Part shown: piece after piece, positions 11,195-23,726 of the stretch
How positions within the stretch are numbered: the stretch's first letter is position 1
How the letters are laid out: every line of letters starts with the position of its first letter
NCBI GenBank assembly: GCA_015501075.1
Contig: JADNYJ010000022.1
Span: forward strand, 62,001-126,000
Source of the DNA: Gymnopilus junonius
Taxonomy: Eukaryota > Basidiomycota > Agaricomycetes > Agaricales > Galerinaceae
DNA length: 64,000 nucleotides
Reading direction: 5' to 3'
Translations under genes and position numbers: made by a program
The notes under the pieces: generated by a model
The model's input: the letters and a program-made list of their open reading frames with translations, nothing else
What the model was told of the DNA's origin: nothing
Database searches by the model: none

Positions 11195-12561
11195 TTATGA
11201 AAGATCAAGTCCGTCAAGCGCAGGGATTGGACGCTCCGCTTGGGGCGTGATTCGAGCACCGTGGCGGGCCTCACCACCCTCTCCAAAGTCAATGATGGCA
11301 GACTAAAAGTATGATGAGTGTCGCCTAAATCCAAAAATAATTGTTGATTTGACATACATGAGCAGTAACCCTGTTGTCCCAAAGGACAACTGTGTTGGGG
11401 CGCCATCGAACGCGAGCTTGGTTATCTTGGCTCTTGTCAATATGGTCATACAAAAATTTCAGAATTGTTTCTGGAATAGGGCGTTACTTGACTGAGATAT
11501 ATATATTTAGTCAGATGGGAAATGCATACCTGACTCCTCACGTTTGAGTCCGACGATGCGACGGGTAAATTGTCGATTGACATAAAGAGCCTCTTCACCG
11601 GTCACAGGATGTCTTCTAACCACAGGATGGACATGCTCCACGGGCTCCCGACGCACAGTACCTCCTCGACGGCCAGTCCGTGAGAAATCTGCCTGCTCAA
11701 AGCCTGAATGAACAGCCTTGAGAGTACGGAGGAAAGCCACGAATGGAGGAGAGAGCTTCTTCAAAGTCGATACTTGGGAGGTGAACAGAGTATCGCCTCC
11801 ACTTTTTGGTTGTGCAAGAAGGAAGAACGTAGTCAGACCGGGAGGTTGTAGCTCATAAGAAACATCAGAGTGCCAGACGGTAGGTGTGACCGCATCATCA
11901 TATTCGAAGTTGAATGACTTCTTCAGGTCCCTATAAAAAGCGTATATCCAGATAGATTCGCGACCAACAATCATGGCATGCGTACCTGTATACGAGATGA
12001 ATCTCTGGATACCCCTCGGGGTGTCCTGACGTAGGATGAATGTGCAAGCTAGTACGAAATAAGATTGATGGAGACATTCAAGACATTACACCCACCGTCC
12101 AAAGTGTCGTCCCCATTCACGGTAGAACTCGGGACCAAGATCAATAAAATCTTGCTGGTCCCGGAAAACCACAAGACCTCTTCTGGCAACCTATTTACTT
12201 TGTCTCAGCGAAGGCATCACAGTAGGACCAGCAAAAGACAAACCTCCAGCGCGAGTTGATCACGACCTCTACTATCCAATTCAGCAAGGTTGACACCAAT
12301 GACTTCAGTTCCAAGGTGAGGAGTAATTTGGTCAACGCTCGTAGCTCTTTCTAAAAATTCCCGTGGATTAGGATGGGAAAGTGCGCGACGACCAGGATCG
12401 ACATGCTCGAAAGGGGTGAGGGGTGGATAACGGTCTGCAGAGAAGTGCGGGAGAAGGTGAGCGTATCGGTATTCCGGTTCGCTCTTCTCCTCAGAAGGAG
12501 ATTGCAGCTTTAAAGCAGTGACGTTTTGAGCGATTTCTTGGACAGTGGTAGTGCTGGACAT
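11195..12561 (-). CDS. TauD/TfdA-family Fe(II)/2-oxoglutarate-dependent dioxygenase
   Basis: Exons: 12561-12244, 12190-12096, 12048-11986, 11930-11530, 11470-11358, 11302-11195; 365 residues. The iron facial triad is visible as His-x-Asp in VWHSDVSYE and a distal His in WDNRVTAHS. The 2-oxoglutarate-binding Arg is in ARHGARITPQ. The family uses Fe(II), O2 and 2-oxoglutarate to hydroxylate substrates, often sulfonates such as taurine, but also other small acids. The fungal substrate here cannot be read from sequence. No transporter or regulator of sulfur metabolism lies next to it. The protein is probably cytosolic, as no signal peptide is seen. A decayed copy of its 3' end sits 160-220 bases downstream. 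Confidence 0.9.
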
Positions 12562-14908
12562 ATTTCTGCAGTGTAGTGTAGAGCGAGTTTAACTTTGCTG
12601 ATCCCGAAGATGTACGGTCAAGTCAGTTAATAAACGATGAAATTATCTGAGCTCGTCATTTTTGCTTCGAAAGACGCAATAATGCGGCACGCTTGTGTTT
12701 GCTGAGAATGCAGAGGACAAAATTAGGTTGTCCAGCACATGGATTTCGTATTCAAAGCCATTAGTGCTGGGTTAGATTGCTCTCGGCCGATGTTATGTTA
12801 TGTGAGATACCTCCCGGCTCTCTGTGATGTGAGATACCCATGTTAATAACTGTTAGATATATACGTCATAAATATTACATAAGCGGATTTTCTGCCGCTT
12901 TTTTAAACGCGGAAAAGCGCAGGAAAAGGTCGAATTTGGCATCCCGAAGAAATTCAGGATTATGCAGCTGCGTGATTCGACGTATTTGAGATTATTTGAT
13001 CCATATTTGGCTTCAGATGTCTGCCGTCAATGATTTTCCCATGCGCCATATGGGATTTTCCAAGAATTTCCAGGAATTTGCTCCAGCCAAGCAAGAAAAC
13101 GGTGCAAGATAGGTCTTTTGCCAGCATAAAATTGAGAGCCAAATCGAGAAGACGCCCAGGGTATATCACAGTATATCACAGCCAGTTTTCGACCCCTCCT
13201 TGTGAGATATGTTAATAACGTGTTTGTTACCTTGTTATATAACATTTGTGATGATGGGGTAAGTAACAAACCCTGCACTAAAAGCCATGACGCGATAGGA
13301 CGCGATTCAGATACGCCCGGCCCGTCCGCGTTGACATCCCCAAGTAGGTCCACATAGGCAGTTGTGATGCTATACAAGGCGCCCGTACATCATTCTTGGT
13401 GTATGTGTATGTGTTGCGCTTTGAAGCTTGCGAAATCGATAAGATCTGCCAAGTTTTAAGCATAAATTCTTGCAGTGCTAACTGAATCCTGATTCCTCGT
13501 CCAGCCACACTTCTAGGCACAGAGAGACCCTTCTGGAGCATCAAAGTACCTGTGGTCAACTCTCAATAACATTCGAAGAATTGTTTGTAGTCTCGCCAAT
13601 CAAGGGATCTCCATAGTCTCGACTCTCGATTCTCGAGGCGATGTCGCGTTTTCGTTTTCGCTTAGTGGGATGTTCAGCAAACTCAAGGGAAGCAATGAGG
13701 CGTTTGCTCTTTGTTGATTATGGTCGACACCATTCAACGCTGAAAACGGGTCCGACGATGAAGAGATCGGAGAAACAAGAAAGATGAGACAGTGTCAACC
13801 GATCCCCGAGTCTGCAAAAACCTATTCATAACAAAATGGACGAAGGACCACATACACCGTCAAGCCCTCTCAGCCTGAACAGAAAAAAGATGGGCAGTAT
13901 TGTACCTCATTGCGTATAGCGATGTAGAATGGTCTGACTGATAGACTATTGTCAGCTAATTTGGGAGTGGCTGGACTCGATGGCGTGTGCAGGTGATCAC
14001 ATTGCCTTCGAGAACTACATGCAAGGAATACAGGGTTCGCTCAACAACAAGAGACAGTGATAGCGGGCCCGAGCGCGATGAACGAAAGCCAATTATCTCC
14101 AGGAACCTGGTGATTTGAGTCCGAGACCAATGAAGACAGATAATAAGCCAGTAATTAACAGCACAGATGAAGCGACACAGTGACAAAGAGATTAAAAAAA
14201 GTTGAGATGGGTAGCCGAGTCTAGCGCAAGTAGAGAACACTTCCAACGGAACGACGATGGACGGGAGAGGTGAACAGAGATTGATCGGCCCGATCTGATG
14301 GCAAAGAACAAAAAGACCTGTCATCGCATTCCCAAAATGGAACGATTCCGGGGTTTGTGTCCGTTCAAACTTTCACCGCCCTCGAACACAATAACCACAA
14401 TAATCCTCCCTCGGCACTCGTTTTACTATCATCTGGCCTTTCCCACCAAGCTCCTGCCATCTCAGCCCCATTTATTCTTTGGGGGAGCGATGAATTTTCT
14501 CTTTTCGCTGTCTTCTGTGTTCGACTCGTCCAGTACGTCTTATAAGCAAAGACCACGAATGTTATCAATCGACCAGAGTCAATTTCTCGAGCTGACCCCT
14601 GCAATTGAATGTAAATTCGTTCCTTAATGCGCATCTGACTCGAATTGTCCGCGGGAGAATTAATTTCATTGGTTCTAATTGTCTAATTGTTTCGGGGATT
14701 CTGCCTCCTTCCGCTCTGGGAAATGATAAGGTTCTCCGCCCAATGTAATCTTATGGCTTTCTAGGCGAAATTGAACCCGTCCCTCCTCAAAAGGCCGATC
14801 TAGTCTTGGTTTTCACTATCCCGCCACCCCCCTTCCTGCGGTACCCCCTCCTTCCCCCTTCCTTTCCTTCACCATATTTCTCCAACTACTCTCCCTCGTG
14901 CCTTCGCA
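12562..14908. other. 2.3 kb gene-poor region between dioxygenase and OPT transporter
   Basis: I found no convincing gene. Open frames of 60-120 codons on both strands (for example 13027-13377 and 13278-13559, minus) show no recognisable motif and no consistent splice structure. The right end, from about 14640, is pyrimidine-rich and is likely the OPT promoter and 5' UTR. Short direct repeats near 12.8 and 13.2 kb are listed separately. Confidence 0.5.
12828..13219. repeat. Pair of short direct repeats flanking about 350 bases
   Basis: The words tgtgagata and tgttaataac occur together at 12828-12850 and 13201-13219, with four extra bases (ccca) between them in the first copy. A further tgtgagatac lies at 12801-12810, and the 10-base unit gtatatcaca is repeated in tandem near 13160. 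The ~350 bases between are AT-rich with no gene. They could be a small non-autonomous insertion, but I see no terminal inverted repeats. Confidence 0.35.
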
Positions 14909-17670
14909 ATGGAGCAGGCTAAACAATACGCGTCCTCTACAGAGCAGATTGATCTGTCTACCATACGCTCTCGCAATGTACCCGACGTCCCAGAGGATGT
15001 CGATTTCATGATGGAGCATCTGAACGATCCCAACTACGACTTGCATAAATCTCGTCCCCCTTCATTCGAATCCGTGGAGAAGGGACCGAAGAAAGCATAC
15101 GACACCGACGGGGATTCTCACTATGATTCCGACCGGTATTCGACTTCTAGAGCCGAGTCCAGGAACTCGACTGCCCTTGACTTTGACGAGTGAGCAATGC
15201 ATTTTTTCACAATTATATTTCTTGCTGATTGTCTGTCAGTGAGTCTCCGTACCCCGAAGTCAGAGCAGCAGTTGCGAGCATTGATGACCCTACAATGCCA
15301 GTCAATACGTTCCGCATGTGGTTCCTCGGAATTCTTTTCTCCCTAATCACTTCTGGTTTCAACCAAATTTTCGCCTTGCGATGTACGTCTGTCTTCTCTG
15401 TGTCCCGTGTTTATTGGTCATTGATTATAATTTTAGATCCCTCCATCTATATCACCGGTGTTGTTGCCCAGCTTCTATCTCTTCCTCTGGGTCACGGTCT
15501 TGCCGCTATTCTGCCCACAAAGCAATTCCGAACATTTGGTTATGTCTGGTCCCTCAATCCTGGTCCTTTCACAATCAAGGAGCACGTTTGTATCACTGTC
15601 ATGGCCAACGTCGTCTGGGGAGGTGCTTATTCCACCGAGGTCATCCTGACGCAGCGAGTCTTTTATGGTCAGAGTACTCCAATGAGTTACCAAATCCTTC
15701 TCGCCTTGGGTTCGCAAATTATTGGTTTTGCCCTGGGCGGTCTCCTGCGGCAGTTCGTCGTTTGGCCATCCAGCATGATCTGGCCAGGTGCTTTGGTCAA
15801 CTCGGCCTTGTTCAACACCCTCCACAAAAATTATGGTAAACGCGACCGTGGACACATGTCGAGAGGCAAATTTTTCTGCATCGCCATGGCTTGTAGCTTC
15901 ATCTGGTACTGGGTTCCTGGATATATTTTCACCGGCCTTAGCATGTTCAATTGGATATGCTGGATTGCCCCCAACAACATTGTCGTCAACGCGTTATTCG
16001 GTACGAACACTGGTTTGGGCATGAGCATCCTGACTTTCGATTGGACCCAAGTTGCCTTCATTGGCAGCCCTCTCATCACTCCAGTATGCCCATCTGATCT
16101 TTTAATCTTTACCATTCGCTAAGCGTGCCTTAACAGTGGTGGTCTCAAATGAACACTGGAATTGCCTTTATCATCATGTTCTGGTTTATCGCCCCCGTCC
16201 TTTATTGTGCGTTTCCCCTTTTCTGTTAACTGTCTATTGTTCTCAATATCCTGTGTAGTCACAAACGTTTGGAACGCTGCTTATTTCCCAATTTCGTCTT
16301 ACGTCACATTCGATAACACCGGCAATTTGTATCAAGCCCAAGAAATCATTACCAATGGAATTTTCGATGAAGTCAAGTACAAGGCGTACTCTCCGGTATT
16401 CTTGTCCACGACGCTTGCTTTGGCCTACGGCATAGCCTTTGCAGCTTTCCCGTCTGTTTTCGTCCATACTTTCTGTGAGTTTTGATTCATATGAGGAATT
16501 TACCTTCGTAATGCTCATCTTATTTCCATAGTATGGTTCCGAAAGGACATCATGCGCCGTTTCCGTAGTTCCCTTAGGGACGAGCGTGATGTGCATTCTC
16601 GCCTCATGCAAGTTTATGCAGAGGTTCCTGCCTGGTGGTATGGTCTCGTAGGAGCGATTGCCTTCGCTTTCTTCTGCATCGCCATCGAAATCTTTCCCAC
16701 TCAAATGCCTATCTGGGCTGCTGTCGTTGGCATTGTGTTATCTTCCATCCTTGCCATCCCTCTTGCAATGCTCCAGGCCATCACCAATCAGCAAGTCCCG
16801 ACTCAGGTGATGATGGAGCTCATTGGTGGTTACATGCTCCCAGGGAAGCCCATCGCAAATGTCATCTTCAAGACCATTGCCTTCATTACCTCCAATCAAG
16901 CGATCAGTTTCGCCGGAGACCTTAAACTTGGCCACTATATGAAAATTCCTCCTCGCATCATGTTCATGATCCAGGTTGTCCCCTCCATCATCGCATGTAT
17001 TTGGGTTACGGTTATTCAAGATTGGATGTTAAGCAACGTCGAGGATATTTGCTCGCCCGACCAATCCCAAGGATTCCGATGCCCAGGTTCGACGACATTC
17101 TACACCGCCTCCGTCATTTGGGGAGCTGTAGGTCCTCGCCGCCTCTTCAGCCCTGGAGCTCCTTACTCTAGCCTTCTGTGGTTCTTCCCTGTTGGTATCC
17201 TTGCTCCAATTCCATTCTACTTCCTCGCTCGTCGCTTCCCCTTGTCCTTCTACCGATACATCAACATCCCAGTCTTCTTCGCCGGACTTGCTGCCATGCC
17301 GCCTGCGTCGGGCATCAACTACGCGTCGTGGGTGCTCGCAGGTTTCATCTTCAACTATCTCATTCGTCGCTTCCACTTCAGGTGGTGGATGCGCTACAAC
17401 TACATTCTATCTGCTGCACTCGACGCAGGCGTCGCGTTCGGCATGGTGATCGTATTCTTCGGACTGGGTCTACCCAAACCCTCAACAGGAGGCGTTCAAC
17501 TTAATTGGTGGGGCAATCTGTGAGTTATTTGTCTCGTTTTCAAGCATTGTAACCCTTTTCTGATGATTATACTTCCGGACAGGGTATGGCAAAATACAGC
17601 TGATGCTGCTGGCATACCGTTCAAGCCTCTCCCTGACGTAGGCTTTGTTGGGCCTACTACATGGTCGTAA
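14909..17670 (+). CDS. OPT-family oligopeptide transporter
   Basis: Exons: 14909-15189, 15240-15382, 15437-16083, 16137-16206, 16259-16474, 16532-17519, 17583-17670; 810 residues. This is a proton-coupled plasma-membrane importer of small peptides or glutathione-like substrates; the exact substrate is unknown. The first ~95 residues are acidic and Ser-rich, probably a cytosolic tail. Membrane segments begin in exon 2. The family hallmarks NPGPF (about residue 182) and KIPPR (about residue 590) are both present, as is the conserved NVWNAAYFPISS block. All seven exons join in phase with clean GT-AG introns of 50-63 bases. The copy looks intact. Confidence 0.94.
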
Positions 17671-18041
17671 AAGACCTTCACTCCAAATGACTGACGATTT
17701 GACGCATATCCCTTTGTATATTTGGCTCCCAGGAGGTGTTTTGTCAATGGACCCCTTTTGAGTATAACCTTTATTTCCTTCATATTCTTCGCAAGCTGCA
17801 TCATTTTTTATACGTAACCGCATATAACCCTGCATATTCTCATGTAAAATACATTTACACGACTGCAATGACATTATCATGATTCAAAATTTCTGGAGAC
17901 TATCATGCGAGCGTCATGAAAAATGTTATAGCCCAAGACGCTTCTATTTCCTGAAGCACAAAAATGGGGGCAATAGAGCAAGAATGAATATAATACGATT
18001 CGTAATACAAGAGCGATTAATAAAAATAAAAGATCGCTATA
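17671..18041. other. Convergent 3' spacer between OPT gene and PRP19
   Basis: AT-rich sequence contains probable 3' UTRs of both genes. No other structure is seen. Confidence 0.6.
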
Positions 18042-19692
18042 TCAAGCAGAGGGCAAGCCCCAAACCCTTACTTCCCTTCCAGTCGCACCCCAAATCTCCT
18101 TCCCTAGGGCCCCGAAGGCGAAATCGGAGACCTCACCGCCTTCTTCAAGTCTTAGGAGCTCTTCCCATGTCTTGTGCGCATAAACCCTTGCACCCTGACT
18201 TGTGGCGACTCCAAGGAACTGGGCGCTGGTATCGTACAGGACCCGATTGATTTTACCGTCGTCGCCAAGAGGGATCGAGTGAGTGGTCTTTTGCTTGCGT
18301 AGATCCCAAACAGCAACTGAAGAAAGGGAATCAGGAGCGAGGAGATGGTATCCGTTTTCGGAGAAAGCGAGCGTGTTGACTGTGAAAGGAGAGGAGTCAG
18401 GGGGAGTTAGCGATGCTGCGATTGCGCCGGTTCGGACATCGTAAATTTGAATGGTAGATGTCGGCGTGCCAAGTCCCAGCAAGGTACCATCGGGGTGGAT
18501 AGCCAATGAAGTGAAGGCCTCGTCGGATGGTGCAGATCGGAAAATTTGGGCGAATGTTGTTAGGTCATGCAGAGAGTAAGTCTTGTCAGTAGATGAAAGC
18601 GCGAAGAGGGTAGAAGTTGGGTGTACAGCAAGACCAGTGAGTTCGCCTTTATGAGATCGGACAGTAAGTTTAGGAATATATTCGCCGGACGCGGTGTCGT
18701 GGGCCCAAACTTTAGCAATTTTGTCTCCACCCGCGGAAAGCAAGAGGGTGCTATCACCATCACGTTCGCGGAAGGCAACCTGATTGACTTTCTTGGTATG
18801 GCCCTTGAGGGAGGCCAATACCTTGTCAGTACTTCTGTCGTACAATTGAACGACTTTATCGTTTCCACCGGTCAAAAATTGTGAGGGGTTTGTTTGGGAA
18901 AGAGCCAAAGAGGTGATGCCAGCGGGAGAAGCCGAATGCAGCGAAGGAATGGTGTGGGTGGCAACAAACGTCTTGACCTCCGCAGGAGAAGCATATCCAG
19001 GGGCAGGCTTGCGTTTTTTGCGGGCAGCACTCAAGGCTTGATGAGTTTCGTCGATTTGAGCGACAACGTTGGCAGGAAGGCCAGCATCGGCGGATCCTGC
19101 CTCGCCCATGTCGACGTCTTCACTTACTGCACCTGCTGAGGGCGCGATACCCATACTCGCTTGGACATTTGCAAGAGCCCTGGAAAGGAAGTTGGTCAAT
19201 GTCGCCACCGAAAGAAGACGTGTCTCGCGTACTCTCGTGCCGCGTCGCGTTCGCGGATGAGACGCGCAACAACTCTGCTGGCGGCATCCTGGGCATAGAG
19301 GGAGTAACTCAATTCCTGACGGGTTGCATTGTACTTTTGTTCCAGGTTATATGTACCGAGAACAAGCGCGTCATACTCGTTTTGTAGCAAGGTCAGTAAA
19401 GCGGGAATGGAGGTATGAGTTGGAGGACGAGGAGCGGCAGTTTCGGGAGCTGGAAAATGAGATTATGCGTCAGTTACATTTCTGCTTGGTAGACAATATT
19501 TAGGTTCGCGGTTAACTTACAAGCTTTGATAGGAATGAGATCGCTCTCCTCCGTTTTTTCTCCGGTTATTGGGTCTGTCCCATTTTCGTTGATGTATTTT
19601 ACGATAAGACGCCTCTCGTAGACATTGTGTGATTTTGTGGAGACGACTGGCTCCTGAGGAGGCTCTCCAGAGATGGCGCAGAAGAAAGACAT
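18042..19692 (-). CDS. PRP19: Prp19/Pso4 U-box ubiquitin ligase, core of the NineTeen spliceosome complex
   Basis: Exons: 19692-19521, 19449-19233, 19179-18042; 508 residues. The N-terminal U-box (residues ~1-60) starts MSFFCAISGEPP and contains the expected hydrophobic core. A central helical tetramerisation region follows, including NEYDALVLGTYNLEQ. The C-terminus is a WD40 propeller (from about residue 205) for substrate binding. PRP19 ubiquitinates spliceosome components and also acts in DNA-damage signalling in the nucleus. The ATG is chosen because it opens the canonical U-box. It lies only 87 bases from the divergent SGT2 start. Confidence 0.95.
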
Positions 19693-19779
19693 GGAGGTGA
19701 AGACAGAGTCGAGTGAAGTGTAGTTGGCAAGAATAAACTTGTTTTTGCTTGTTTGCTCCAACTTAGCACTCTCTTCACC
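19693..19779. promoter_or_regulatory. 87-base divergent promoter of PRP19 and SGT2
   Basis: The start codons of PRP19 (minus) and SGT2 (plus) are 87 bases apart, so both 5' UTRs and the core promoter must fit in this interval or overlap the genes. I see no clear TATA box. Sharing is inferred from spacing only. Confidence 0.5.
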
Positions 19780-20992
19780 ATGTCGGAAAAGCAGCAGCGA
19801 CTTGTCTACGCCATTATCGAGTTCTTGAACCAGGCCATCCAGGATGGCACCGTCAAAGCCGACGATCAAGAGGGTCTGGAAGTCGCGAGTCCGTTTTTGT
19901 CCCTCAAATTCATCCATCCACTCCTTCTGACAACCACCGACAGTCCAATGCATCGGAGAGGCATTTGGAGTAGATCCCTCGAATCAAGCACAGACTCAGA
20001 AACTCTCTGTCAAGCCCGCCACACTCCAGAGCATATTCGACGTCTTCCTAAAGACGCGCGATAAAGTCTCGTCAGGACCCCAGGCATCGTCTGCCAGTAC
20101 ATCAACCCAACCGACAGGCCCCACTGCGGACGATAAAGTCCAGGCAGAGAAGTTTAAACAAACTGGCAATGCACAAATGTCAAGCAAGAACTACGATGCG
20201 GCCATCGAATCGTACAATAAAGCCGTCGAATTAGACCCAACTAATCCCGTGTACTATTCTAACCGAGCGGCGGCGCATTCAAGCAAGGGTGATCATCTTT
20301 CAGCGGTAGGCGATGCCGAGAAGGCTATCTCTGTGGATCCAAACTTTGTCAAGGCATATCACAGACTTGGGTATGTGCATTTTTTGATCCCTGTCTCTCA
20401 ATCTAACTCGTTACGTGAGTCATGCCCAATACTCCCTGGGCGACTTCAAGGCGGCAGCCAGCGCCTTTGAGCGTGGTTTGAAGCTGGAACCTGCCAATGC
20501 GAACCTGAAATCCGGCCTTCAGAACGCCAAAGTAAGAATCACGGATAGCGATACTACCGAGCCACGAGCGCCATCTCCTGCTTCTGCCGGCGCGGGTGCA
20601 GGTGCAGGCCTCGGCGGCATGGCAGATATGTTAAGAAATATGGGCGGCGGAGGCGGTGGTATGCCAGACCTTGCCAGCCTGATGAACAATCCGCAGCTTA
20701 TGGCCATGGCGCAGCAGATGGCTTCAAATGGAGGTCTTGCTAGCCTGATGCAAAATCCAGGAGTCGCCAACATGGTGTGTTACGTTCCTGATGAAATGAG
20801 TTCTACTCTTAGACACCTTGTATTTCCTCAGATGAACCGTGTCCAATCCGGAAATATGCCTTCAATGGAAGAGATCATGGCAGATCCTAGTTTGCGACAA
20901 ATGTGAGTCATCTCAAGCCAATGATATAATCATTTTGTAATGACAAGCTTTACAGTGCAGAACAGTTTGGTGCAGGAGCTGGGGGGCAATAG
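19780..20992 (+). CDS. SGT2: Sgt2, small glutamine-rich TPR co-chaperone
   Basis: Exons: 19780-19888, 19944-20370, 20420-20774, 20832-20902, 20956-20992; 332 residues. SGT2 hands tail-anchored membrane proteins to the GET pathway in the cytosol. The N-terminal dimerisation domain starts MSEKQQRLVYAIIEFLNQ. Three TPR repeats span about residues 104-220 and bind Hsp70/Hsp90 tails. A Gly/Ala-rich linker follows, then a Met/Gln-rich substrate-binding C-terminus. The first intron uses a gtccgt donor, but the join restores the conserved TPR-linker protein. The gene looks intact. Confidence 0.94.
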
Positions 20993-21250
20993 TTGACAGT
21001 CTGCGAAGAGTAATATAACGATTTGGATACACTGGATACAGATATTATTACTGGATACATCTTGGGATGAATAGACAAATAAAAACTTGAGAGCATTACG
21101 ACAATTGACATGTAAGCTAGGAAAACATGTAAGCAGGTCCATAACAGTAGCCAATGTCAATGCAAAATCCTCGCTTTATTCAAGAGAAAAAAGCCATTGG
21201 AACCAACGAACATCCAGATAGTTGTCCAAGCAGCCAACACACACCAAGTT

Positions 21251-23562
21251 TTAGCTGATTACCGGTTCAGGAGGGGCCTTGACTCGCAGTTTCTTTGCCT
21301 TTGAAGGAATTGCCCGTTCCAGAGCAGGTGGGACAATCAAAAGTTGGGCAGGCCTGTCAGCTGGATGCCCCTAATACCAAATTAACCTGACTTTCTAATA
21401 GTAGTCAAACAGAGAAAATCACGAACATATCTTATATGATATCGTAGGCCGCTAGGTTGGCGATAGGCTTTGAAACAGTCCGGCCTAGGGCATACGTGTT
21501 TCCGTTCTGGTTCAATATCTTCCAAATCGCCCTCCGTGCCAGGCGGAGTGCCCAATTCAGGTGTGTTGGGCTGCTGAGCAGAAAACCTTGAGTATAAAGC
21601 ATCTCTGAAGTGTGCTGTGGATCTAGAATGAAAGTATCAGAATGAATCAAAATCAGAGCAAGGAGCATACATCTGCAAATGGTACTGCAAGCCATTTATT
21701 GACTACCAACTGGTGCTTCAGTAAATGTTGTATAAAATATTCAATGATAACAAACCTTCCAAGACTTATCACATCCAGGTAGGGCACACCGATATCGTTT
21801 CTCGGATACCTCATCCTCGGGGTGTTGATCTTTCCTATGATCAAGTAATTCGCCCGATGTTGCAAAACAACTTGCACTGGTCATTTCACCGCTCGACCAA
21901 CACTGTCCATGGCCACAAGCATAGGGTCGAACACTGGGGCTATTACAACATAAATGTAAATTTTATGTTCTTTGCATAGAATGAACCGTAACTTACTCGT
22001 CGGACAGGGGCAATGTTGAAGAAAGTCGAGTTGGGGTGGGAAGTTTCATGGTGGGCTTGGGTCGCTTAGAGATTGGCTTCCTTTGCCGCTTCGAGCTCGT
22101 TACTTGGATTTCACCAGGAGGGGAAAACAACAATGAATTTGAAGAAGGCTGTTCCGTGTTTGGCAGGTCCAAAAGTGAAGCTGGAAGGGGGCTGGAGGTT
22201 GGTGATAAGTTTGAGGTGTAGAAATACGGAGTTGAAGATGTAGATGAAAGCTCGTCAAGGCCTCCAAAAGTACTCTGGGGTGAATCAAATTCATATTCCA
22301 TTGTACGTGGTTTCCAGACTGAGAAATTAATGGGGTCCAGGGTCCGAGAGATGTCAGAAGGTATGGAGATCGGTGAAGCAGAGTAATATATGGAGTCCGA
22401 TAGCTGTCGAATAGGATTGAAAGTATCACTGACTTGATATGGGGATTGCGATACAGATATTTCTAAACGGCGATCAGTTTGTTCATTTTGACAGTCGTCC
22501 AGCGACATTACGACATCGTTCATGTCAGGTATCCCGTTGCACTGAGAGAGAGGGGACAATGATGGCTGCCTTTCAGAATCATTTTGAACTTCATGCACCA
22601 AAAGCTCGGGGGTGTTAAAGACACTGACAGGAGGGAGAGGACGTGGGGGTGGAGGAGGAGCCGACAATGCAGCACTCAAAGAGGACGACGAAAATTGGAA
22701 AGGGGCAACATTTGGGTCGGGAATATTCAAAATTTCTGGGGTAGGTTCTCTGAAAGAATGCTGACTGGGTTGACCCTCATCGGTTTGAAAGGCAGGGTAT
22801 GCCTCAGGGGGATAGTATGGCGGGTAATGAACTTCAGAGGCAGACTGAGAAGACTCTTCGCCGGGAGCGGCTAATTCATGGACGTATCCCGCCTGTACAG
22901 GACTGGCAGTTTGAGACAAGTGAGCCTTACGTGTCAAAAGCCGCCATCTATGGTTCTCGGTAAGTATCGCTCCTCCAAAGAGGAAACAGACTAACAGACC
23001 TATTCCTACAGCCAAGACCGCTGCGTTGTAGCACAGCACCGACTTGGCTCCACTTAGCACCGATGCGAGCGCGGGTCTCTAAAAGTAATTCGTCTTCCTC
23101 TGGAGTCCACTGATCCTTCTTGAGGTTTGGATCGAGCGCTTCTCTATAACGCTTTGAACAAGCATCGTCGGTTCTACCGGGTATCTGGCGCGCAATTGCA
23201 GACCACTTAGGACCAAGGGTCTCATAGAGTTCTATGAGCATGCTGTCTTCGAACGGTGTCCAAGCAGACTTCTTGATGCTCGGCTGCAGGGAATGCAACC
23301 AGCGCTAAAAGGAAGAAGTATGAGATCGATCGATTGCATTACTGTTATAAAACAGAAATTACCTTCCGACAAGCCTTGTTGGTGCGCCCAGGTATCGATA
23401 AAGCAACTGTTTTCCAGTTGTCGTTTTCGCCATAAAGAGCGACAGCTTGCCTGAGGAGGAGGTCTGTAAATTGAAAATGGTCAACAACGACGCTTCCTTG
23501 GAAAAAGACTAGATAGTACCTTCTTCCTCTGACCAAGGGCGAGTAACGATTCTTTCTGCCAT
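21251..23562 (-). CDS. Transcription regulator with three Myb repeats and three C-terminal C2H2-type zinc fingers
   Basis: Exons: 23562-23520, 23463-23363, 23304-23000, 22947-21997, 21939-21756, 21702-21671, 21622-21427, 21370-21251; 643 residues. Residues ~1-165 form three Myb/SANT repeats with the expected Trp spacing (RPWSEEE, SAWTPFED, DQWTPEEDE; the third ends GLGCRNRWRLL). A ~300-residue Ser/Pro-rich linker follows. The C-terminus has a CxxxxC...H...H finger with an SGELLDHR helix, then CALPGCDKSW and CPRPDCFKAY fingers with SFP1-like helices (INGLQYH, SGLRYH) and wide His-His spacing. It is surely nuclear and DNA binding; its targets are unknown. The joins are all in phase, so one gene is favoured, though a two-gene model is possible. 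Confidence 0.86.
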
Positions 23563-23726
23563 AGTCGAAGAGTCATAAACTCATAGTACTTGAGTCGGTA
23601 CAGGGACACTCGGAACCACCGATGCTGTTCAATGTGTCACATCGGTCACACCATAACGCCGAATGACTTTTGCCGCGGGTCAGCTGTGCCCAAAATACTT
23701 CGACTCTACTAGTACCTCTCACCCCG
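23563..23726. promoter_or_regulatory. 164-base divergent promoter of the Myb-C2H2 gene and PRP17
   Basis: The two starts face away from each other across 164 bases. No TATA box is evident. Shared regulation is inferred from spacing. Confidence 0.4.

Noticed and set aside
13027..13559. Minus-strand frames of 93-116 codons in the gene-poor region
   Set aside because: No recognisable domain, no consistent splice sites, and amino-acid composition like random sequence.
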